Below the pieces are notes generated by a model. That model was given only the letters and a program-made list of their open reading frames with translations. It was not told the DNA's origin and did no database searches. Position numbers and translations under genes: made by a program. 64,000 bases of DNA from Cryptomeria japonica (lineage: Eukaryota; Streptophyta; Pinopsida; Cupressales; Cupressaceae): the NCBI RefSeq assembly GCF_030272615.1, contig NC_081405.1:572261752-572325751 (forward strand), given 5' to 3'. This document shows positions 57,336 to 64,000 of this stretch, in pieces (position 1 is the stretch's first letter; each line of letters begins with the position of its first letter).

Positions 57336-58735
57336 GTGTTCACAATGGCAAGAAATGAATCCGCCTCCTCAAAAGGCCCTATGTTTGATGGTGTCAACTA
57401 TGCATTTTGGAGTAGAAGAATGGAAACATATTTGTCTTCTCTAGGTTGTGATGTATGGATGTCGGTTGTGTATGGGTATACAGTCCCTAATAATCCCCCT
57501 ACTATTCCAGATGCTAGGAACGAATATGAGAACAATGCTAAAGCTAAAAATGTCATTCTTAGTGGGTTATCTAATAATGAGTTTGTTAAAGTCATGCATT
57601 GCTCCTCTACCAAAGAAACTTGGGATAAGTTGCAGAAGATATTTGAAGGCGATGCTAAAGTCAAGGAAGCCAAGTTATAGACATTTAGAGCACAACTTGA
57701 GGGTTTGAAGATGAGAGATGAAGAGAAGATTGCTGACTATCTCCAAAGGATTGATGAAACAACAAAAACCATTAGAGGGCTTGGAGAAGAAATAAAAGAT
57801 GAGGTGGTAGTGAAGAAAACACTTATATCTATTACATCTAAGTATGATACAAAAGTCTCAGCAATAGAAAAAGTAAAAGATCTGAAAGTCTTTACAATGG
57901 ATGAGTTGTATGGTTCCCTAATTGCTTATGAGATGAGGACTGCTGGCACTAAGGCTGTGAAGAAAGAAGTTGCATTCAAAACATCAAGAAAAGGAAAAGA
58001 AGAGTCTTCTCATGATGCAATCGATGAAGGCTCTGATGACATCATGGGAAACTTTGTCAAAAGACTCAAGACGGGTTTAGGCAAATACAAAGACAACTGC
58101 CTTTGAAATGTTTCAACTGTGGAAAGATTGGACATTTTGCTGCTAAATGTCCCTATGGTGATAAGAATGAAGATGATCAATCACGTGGTAGCAGATCATA
58201 CGGTAAGGACATGAAGAAGAATGTCTACTGACATGGTAGAAGAGGCTACCGGAAGCAGAGCAGTCTTTACACACATGAAAATGATACCACAGACAAGGAA
58301 AGTGCCTTAGATGAATTTTGTAGTGAAGATGAAGTCAAAGAAAACCTTTTTATGGCTCAAGAGGTTTCGGTACCTGAAGAAGGAGAAGAGGAAGAGAAAG
58401 AAGGAGAAGTAGATCTTGAAGCAAATCTCATCAGTGCCTTGGAAGAGCTAAAGAAAACAAGAAGAGATCTGAAGAAGGTGAAAAAGGCTACAGCTAAAGA
58501 ACAAGAAATGTTGGAAGAATCTCTTGAAGAATCTAAGAAAACAATTTCAGATCTAAAACTTCAATTGGAACAGGCCAAGAGGATGTGTGAAGTTACTAGT
58601 ACCGGTCTGAGTGAAAAGGAAAAAGGAGCATCAAAATCTGGAAGTAGAAATAATGAAACTCCAGAAGGAATTAGAGAAAAGTCAGGAAGAAATAAAAGTG
58701 AGAAGCAAATATGAAGGTAACACTAAAGCCCTGGA
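57336..58735 (+). pseudogene. gag: gag of element E, with acidic coiled-coil extension
   Basis: Likely start MARNESASSKGPMFDGVNYA at 57345, typical of plant copia gag (the -FDGxNYxxW- opening). It runs to 58106 with one stop (TAG 57678), through a capsid domain of the UBN2 type (LSGLSNNEFVKVMHCSSTKE). A frame change near 58090 leads to the knuckle CFNCGKIGHFAAKC (from 58109). Further in that frame, with a stop near 58229, is an acidic and coiled-coil segment (58352-58714: EEGEEEEKEGEVDLEANLIS, LEELKKTRRDLKKVKKATAK), which is not standard in Ty1/copia gag. It may equal the coiled-coil frame of element B. Confidence 0.82.
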
Positions 58736-59099
58736 CAAGATGCTGAGCAAATAGAAGCAATCTAAAGATACCGGTGGCTTAGGTTTTCAATAAGGTCAAA
58801 GTTCAAACAAAAAAGACACATTCAATAAGGAGATACAATTCACTTCTTCAAATGAAGGTGAAGAGATTAAGACATTCACGGTAAGAAAGGATACCAGCAA
58901 GAAGACATATGCAGATGTTGCTAGAAACTGCCACACAAACTGGTATACTCAATCAATGAACTAGAGAGCATACTCAATGCACTGACATGCAGATCCAAGG
59001 AGAAATGAAAGTGTTGATCATGAAGGATTCACCAGAGTTAGTAGCATGAAAGGAAGACCCCTAGTGAGGCAGCCATTTGCAGGTTCAAGACAACCTAAC

Positions 59100-60779
59100 C
59101 AGTATGTTCCAAATTTTCATGGTTATTGTCACTGGTGTAATAAGTCTAGTCACAGAATGGTAGATTGTAGGAAAATGAATGTCAACCCTAGTTTTGAGAG
59201 TAGAAACACATTTGTTGCATAACAAAGTACAAATGTCACATGTTATAATTGCAATAAGTTTGGTCAAAAGAGTTATGAATGTAGGAGTAATATGCAAATG
59301 TCCTACAAGAATGCCTTGAGTACATCTTACAATGCTAATGTGAAATGTTATAAGTGTCAAAATTTTAGTCACATAGCAAGGTATTGTAAGTTGAGAACTG
59401 ACAAGCAAAAGAAAATAGTACCGGATGAGAAGTTAGAAACAAAACCGGAACACAAAGTGACAGAAGAGGAAAAGAAATAAGAGAAACAAGTTTGGGTAGA
59501 GAAGGAAAAAAACAAGACAAAGTCCATCTTGATTGTGCAGACTTCTCTACATGCTAAAAAGAGAAATCTATGGGCAATTGATAGTGGTTTCTCAAATCAC
59601 ATGACTAGAGACAAGAAAAAGTTCATCAAGCTTGATGATTGGAATGGTGGTTGAGTCCAGTTTGGTGACAACTCCTCCATCAAGATCAAAGGTCAGGGTA
59701 CACATAATATTGATGGCAAGCTCAAGGCTCATGATGTGTACTATGTGGAAGGACTGAAGCATAACATGTTGAGTGTAAGTTAGATGTGTGACAAAGGGTA
59801 CAAGTTTACATTTGACTCTACCGATTGTCAGATAAGAAATAAGAGTATCAGTCAGGTTGTGACAGAAGGAAAGAGGATAGATGGTAATGTCTACAATCTG
59901 AAGGAATGCTATGAGTCCCAGTTCATGATGTGACACGTTGATGAAATTTGGTTGTGGCATCGAAGATTAGGCCATGTGAACTTTGATAATCTAGTTACAA
60001 TAAGCAAGAATTGGTCTATGAGAAACATACCTTAGATCATAAAACCGGCAAGCACATTTTGTGATGAATGTGTTAGAGGTAAGCAAGCAAAGGTCAGCTT
60101 TAAAATAAAAGAATATAACACCTCAAGACCTTTAGAGTTGATACATATAGACTTATGTGGGCCAACAAGGACAAGAGAATTGGTCGGTGAAAGGTATTTC
60201 ATGTTGCTTATAGATGATTACTCAAGAATGACTTGGGTAACCTTCCTGCATGATAAGTCACAAGCATTTGAGAGATTCAAGATTTTCAGAAAGATGGTAG
60301 AAAATGAAAGTGGATACTGGTTAAAATGCTTAAGATCAGACCTGGGTGGAGAATTTTCTTCCAATGAGTTTGTTGACTACTGTGAGAGACATGGAATTCA
60401 AAGACAATATTCAGCTACAAGGACACCTCACGAAAATGGGGTGGTAGAGAGGAAAAATAGGGTAGTGAAGGAGATGGCTAGGACAATGTTGAATGAGGCC
60501 AACATACCGGATATATACTGGAAGGAAGCAGTTCATACTATAGTCTACACATTAAACTAGGTACAATTAAGAGTGAACAGTAGAATGACTCCTTATGAGT
60601 TATGGTATGAAAGGAAACCATCACTCAAGCACTTTAGAGTGTTTGGAAGCAAGTGTTTCATCAAGAGAGATGCTAATGGATTAGGAAGTTTTGATGCACC
60701 AAACAAGATCCCCAACCAGTATGTGCAGAAGAATCATTCGGAAGAACATATCATAGGAGATAGGAATGAAGGTGTGTAG
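59100..60779 (+). pseudogene. pol: Zinc knuckles, protease and integrase of element E
   Basis: All in one frame. Three knuckle-like motifs come first: CHWCNKSSHRMVDC, CYNCNKFGQKSYEC (His replaced by Gln) and CYKCQNFSHIARYC. Protease: LWAIDSGFSNHMT with Asp at 59580. The GAG-pre-integrase segment has LWHRRLGHVNFDNL and FCDECVRGKQ, the HHCC zinc finger. Integrase core: HIDLCGP (Asp 60150), LRSDLGGEF (Asp 60339) and NGVVERKN (Glu 60447). The last two are 35 residues apart, as expected. Stops include TAA 59220, TAA 59478, a TGA near 59653, a TAG near 59781 and TAG 60558. The frame closes with TAG at 60777. The usual linker between integrase and RT is shortened. Confidence 0.9.
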
Positions 60780-60827
60780 ACCATAAGGAGATTAGCCCAG
60801 GAAAGTGAGCAGGTAAATTTCTGCCTC

Positions 60828-62387
60828 ATGACTGAATTAGAGCCCAAATTTTTTTATGATGCTAGAAAAAGTGAGAAGTGGGTAGATTCCATGGATGAAG
60901 AGTTGAGAAAATTTGAGAAAAATCAGACTTGGGAACTTGTTCCTAGACCGGCAGATAAGAATGTCATAGGTACCAAATGGGTCTACCGGAACAAGATGAA
61001 TGAGGAAGGTAAGAAAGTCTGGCATAAAGAAAGGTTAGTTTGCAAAGGGTATGCTCAAGTGGAAGATATTGATTTTGAAGAAACATTTGTACCAGTTGCT
61101 AGGTTAGAGACAAGAAGAATGTTTTTAGCCTTCTCAGCCTATAAGGGATATAAAGTGTATCAGATGGATGCAAAATTTGCTTTTCTCAATGGTAATCTTG
61201 AAAAAGAGGTGTAAATGGAACAACCAGAAGGGTACTTGTTGCATGAAGATGAGAGTTTTGTATGTTGGTTGAAGAAAGCCTTGTATGGCTTGAAGCAGGC
61301 TCCCAGAGCATGGTATTCCTAGTTAGACAAATACTTGAAGGAGCAAGGATTCTGGAAAGGGAATGCAGACAACAACTTGTATGTCAAGGTAAATGGAGAT
61401 CATATGATTATAGTTGTTGTATATGTAGATGATATAATCTTTGGTGGAGACAAGGACATCATGTGCAAAGAATTTGCAAATCAGATGGAGACAAAATTTG
61501 AGATGTCCATGCTGGGTGAGTTGTCCTATTTTCTTGGTTTGCAGATCTCATAGGAGAAAGGAATTTTTATCTCCCAAACCAAGTATGCAAAAGACATGCC
61601 AAAGAAATTTCAAATGGAGGATAACAAACCGGTAAGTACTCCCATGGTTACCAGTTGTAAGTTGAGAAAACTAGATTAGTCACCAGAAATTGAGCAAACA
61701 CTCTATAGGTCTATGATTGGTAGTCTGTTATATCTAACAACATCTAGACCAGATATTGTACAAGCTATTTGCATGGTAGAAAGATTCCAAGCTTCTCCTA
61801 AACAGTCTCATGTCCTAAATGCAGTCAAAAGGATCTTTAGGTATCTACAAGGAACTATCAGTTATGGTCTGTGGTATCCAAAGAAAGGAGACTTTTCTTT
61901 GTAGGCTTAAACTGATGCAGATTGGGCAGGAAGTATAGATGACCAGAAAAGTACAAGTGGGGGTTCTTTCTACTTAGGAGACCAGTTAGTATCATGGCAC
62001 AACAAGAAGCAAGATTCAATGTCATCATCTACTGTTGAGATAGAGTATATAGAAGATGCTATATGTTGTTCACAGGTTTTATGGATGAAGCAGACACCGA
62101 AAGACATACAGGTGGAGATACCAGAACCCATTCCAATCCAATGTGATAACTCAAGTGCAATCAACATCTCCAAGAATCCAGTAATGCACTCAAGAACAAA
62201 ACACATTGCAATCAAGTATCACTTCTTGAGGGAGAAGGTAGCAGACAAGGAGGCCATAGTAGAATATGTTCCAACCAGTGAGCAGATTGCTGACATATTT
62301 ACCAAGCCACTTCCTTTGGGCCCATTTGAGTACCTTGAGACAAAAGATGGGAGTTGTCCCACCATCTGGCAACACTTAAAAGCATAA
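60828..62387 (+). pseudogene. pol: Reverse transcriptase and RNase H of element E
   Basis: Continues the integrase frame. The RT part has NQTWELVPRPADKNVIGTKW, YQMDAKFAFLNG (first catalytic Asp), [17 protein letters not shown] and YVDDIIFGG at 61422-61448 (catalytic Asp pair). RNase H has TDADWAGSIDDQKSTSGGSF, SSSTVEIEYI and the C-terminal SEQIADIFTKPL. Stops lie near 61212, 61318, 61551, 61674, 61902 and 61908. The end is TAA 62385. The catalytic motifs are preserved although the frame is dead. Confidence 0.9.
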
Positions 62388-62399
62388 GAGGATGCATGA

Positions 62400-62596
62400 T
62401 TCAGGGGGAGTCAACCATTGTTACTATCTTATGACTCTTGACTCATGAAGCATGGACATAGGGGGAGAGTGTGTCTTAACCGAATGTAGTCAAGGGAGAG
62501 ATTATTGGTGTCAAACTAAGGTTCCTTTTGCCATTTCTATCAAAGGGGAGAGAAACCAGAAAAGACAATGTTGACATTAATGACAAAGGGGGAGAT
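62400..62596 (+). other. 3' untranslated region and polypurine tract of element E
   Basis: Several purine runs (TCAGGGGGAGTC at 62401, ATAGGGGGAGAG at 62459, CAAAGGGGAGAG at 62543) precede the final tract ACAAAGGGGGAGA (62583-62595) next to the LTR. Repeated tract-like runs also occur in element B. Confidence 0.75.
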
Positions 62597-64000
62597 TATT
62601 GGTGTTGAGTTGTCATTGATGTCAACCGGTATTGCAGGTTGCCGGTAGAGGTAAGTCAACCTAGTATGAAGAAGATTAAACCGACATAAGGAAGATTAAC
62701 ATGAAGGCTTGTCAACCAGTATGATGGAAGACAAGTAGGTATTGAGACTATCAATGACTTCACCGGTATGAGGTGAGATGCATGTGTGTGTTAGCATGTT
62801 GAGTGATAACCGATAGAGCATAAACCGGTTTGGAGGTTGGTTGCATGTTTATGATAAAGAGGTAGAATGTTAAAATGATCACAAACCACTGAAGGTGAAG
62901 ATGTGCTACCAGTGTAGTGTGCACTACCGGTTAGCAGAAGGAGAAGGTCTCACCGGTAAGGGCTTGTGTCGGTATGAGTTTGTTAAATGTTCAAGTGTAA
63001 ACCGATCTTGTGTCGGTAAGTTGAGTGTATGGCGATGTGATGCCATGTGGAGCTGAGGTGGCAAGCATGCAGAGGTTGGTGAAATTTCCATCGACGTGGT
63101 TGTTGGAACAGATAGTCGACATTAATGAAACAACCACAAATCACGGGTCAATAACAGATTGATGCAGCTTGAGGAAGAATGAATGAAAGAGAAAGATCAG
63201 GGAGTTGTTGGTGCCTGGATTGATGCAAAGAAATCAGATTGCAAGAGGACTTCAAGAAGGAAATAGTTGAGTCATAAATGAGTTGACAGATTTCAAGGCC
63301 GAAAATCATGGTCGGGATTGCTATCTTTAGCAAATATACATTGGATGATGGAAAACGTGTACATATGCATTCCTCTAATGTAGGTGATCGATCCAAGATA
63401 GATTAGATCAGATCTGATGAAGATTTGATTGATGGAATAAACCCTAACCACCCTTAGTTTGAATTGATTTTTGACGAGAAATCTCAAGACTAAATATGAT
63501 GGCTTGAGACTGCGATCAGTACTGCTGAAGAGTGAAGGTAAGTGTGAAATTTTTGTCTGAGAGACGAAGAGATAAACACTTGAAGTGTTTATGAGAGAAG
63601 ACTGTACCGGTAATGAGAAGCAGGGTAAACTGGTGTAAGGAACAAACCGACATAGTTAGCATGGGATGTAGAGGTGAAAATCTGAAGGAAGCAACATCTG
63701 ATAAAGAGTGATCGGTGTGAGTTGAATTGTGAAGATATTGTGAGAGGAGACTTATCAAAGTTAGAATCAACAACAAAGCAAAGTTGCAGAGTGTGTGGAG
63801 GAAACACAAACTGGTAAGGTTGAAACCGATAGAGAAAAATATTGTAAGGTTGCAAAACTTCTTTTGAAATAGGGATCTCATTTGTATAACTGAGTTTTAT
63901 ATTGTTTTCACTGAGTTGGTGCTTAGTGCAGGGGTTGTAGTCCTTTAGGTTGTAGCCTATAAATTGTGCAAGGGTTGGTGCTCCTTTGAGTTGGTGCTCA
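62597..64000 (+). repeat. 3' LTR of element E (cut by the window end)
   Basis: 1404 bp of an expected 1.7 kb. It starts TATTGGTGTTGAG, where the 5' LTR has TGTTGGCAATGAG, so its terminal TG has mutated to TA. More ACCGGT motifs are intact here than in the 5' copy. Confidence 0.9.

Larger units (their letters stand above)
55549..64000 (+). mobile_element. Element E: Ty1/copia retrotransposon, heavily decayed, running off the window
   Basis: 5' LTR 55549-57269, initiator-Met primer site, gag, protease, integrase, RT and RNase H in copia order, a polypurine tract, and a 3' LTR from 62597 to beyond 64000. Order integrase before RT is diagnostic of Ty1/copia. Pol stays in one frame from about 59100 to 62387 with roughly 14 stops. 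The flank before the LTR is CCTTG; the matching duplication lies outside the window. LTR copies differ much more than those of A or D, so this insertion is older. Confidence 0.93.

Noticed and set aside
59592-59960. 122-codon minus-strand frame
   Set aside because: Shadow of the protease and GAG-pre-integrase region of element E.
1-64000. CRISPR array, rRNA, tRNA genes or prokaryotic operons
   Set aside because: No regularly spaced identical repeats with unique spacers, no rRNA-like sequence and no complete tRNA were seen; the content is plant nuclear.

Overview
This is a repeat-dominated stretch of a large plant nuclear genome, probably a gymnosperm or similar seed plant. That rests on the LTR-retrotransposon families, a pentatricopeptide-repeat (PPR) relic, an endogenous pararetrovirus-like relic and one intron-containing plant gene; species was not determined. 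Most of the 64 kb is made of retrotransposons placed side by side or nested, separated by AT-rich DNA. No rRNA, tRNA, CRISPR array or bacterial-type operon was seen.

Layout. (A) 850-13703 is a Ty3/gypsy element of Tat-like character with both LTRs, a 5-bp target duplication (ATATA), a broken gag, a protease remnant and an integrase C-terminus. Its reverse transcriptase (RT), RNase H and integrase core are deleted. On the opposite strand it carries a long broken ORF with a plant mobile domain (PMD). 13.7-19.7 kb is AT-rich with a PPR pseudogene (15.1-15.4 kb) and a pararetrovirus-type RT relic (18.3-18.9 kb). (B) 19700-21962 is an internally deleted Ty1/copia element with target duplication TTAAT. 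22-24.2 kb holds AT-rich DNA and the 3' end of an A-like element on the minus strand. (C) 24.4-31.5 kb is a second gypsy relative with its own antisense PMD relic, a polypurine tract and a 1.9-kb LTR. A LINE relic (31.7-32.4 kb) and a solo LTR with target duplication CGTGT (32901-35740) follow. A 111-bp minisatellite (36.5-37.8 kb) has been split by (D) 37778-47672, a complete chromodomain-bearing Ty3/gypsy element. D has 2.6-kb LTRs, target duplication TGTAT, and a gag-pol frame broken by five stop codons but no frameshift.

The one apparently intact host gene is on the minus strand at 48895-52296. Four exons with consistent splice sites and phases give a 235-residue member of the aluminium-induced / stem-specific TSJT1 family (DUF3700, with YGL and LRDR motifs). 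Its first intron contains three diverged tRNA-like repeat units. 53.1-55.5 kb is an old AT-rich duplication, and a second, heavily decayed Ty1/copia element (E, 55549 to beyond the window end) is inserted into its right-hand copy.

The most unusual system is the A/C gypsy family. Sense gag-pro-IN remnants and an antisense PMD ORF converge on a CAT-rich spacer. In A, short motif arrays (CGTCTGTG-type) lie upstream of both gag and the antisense ORF, in the same orientation relative to each. C has a different motif (TGYGCTAAAA) at the matching place.
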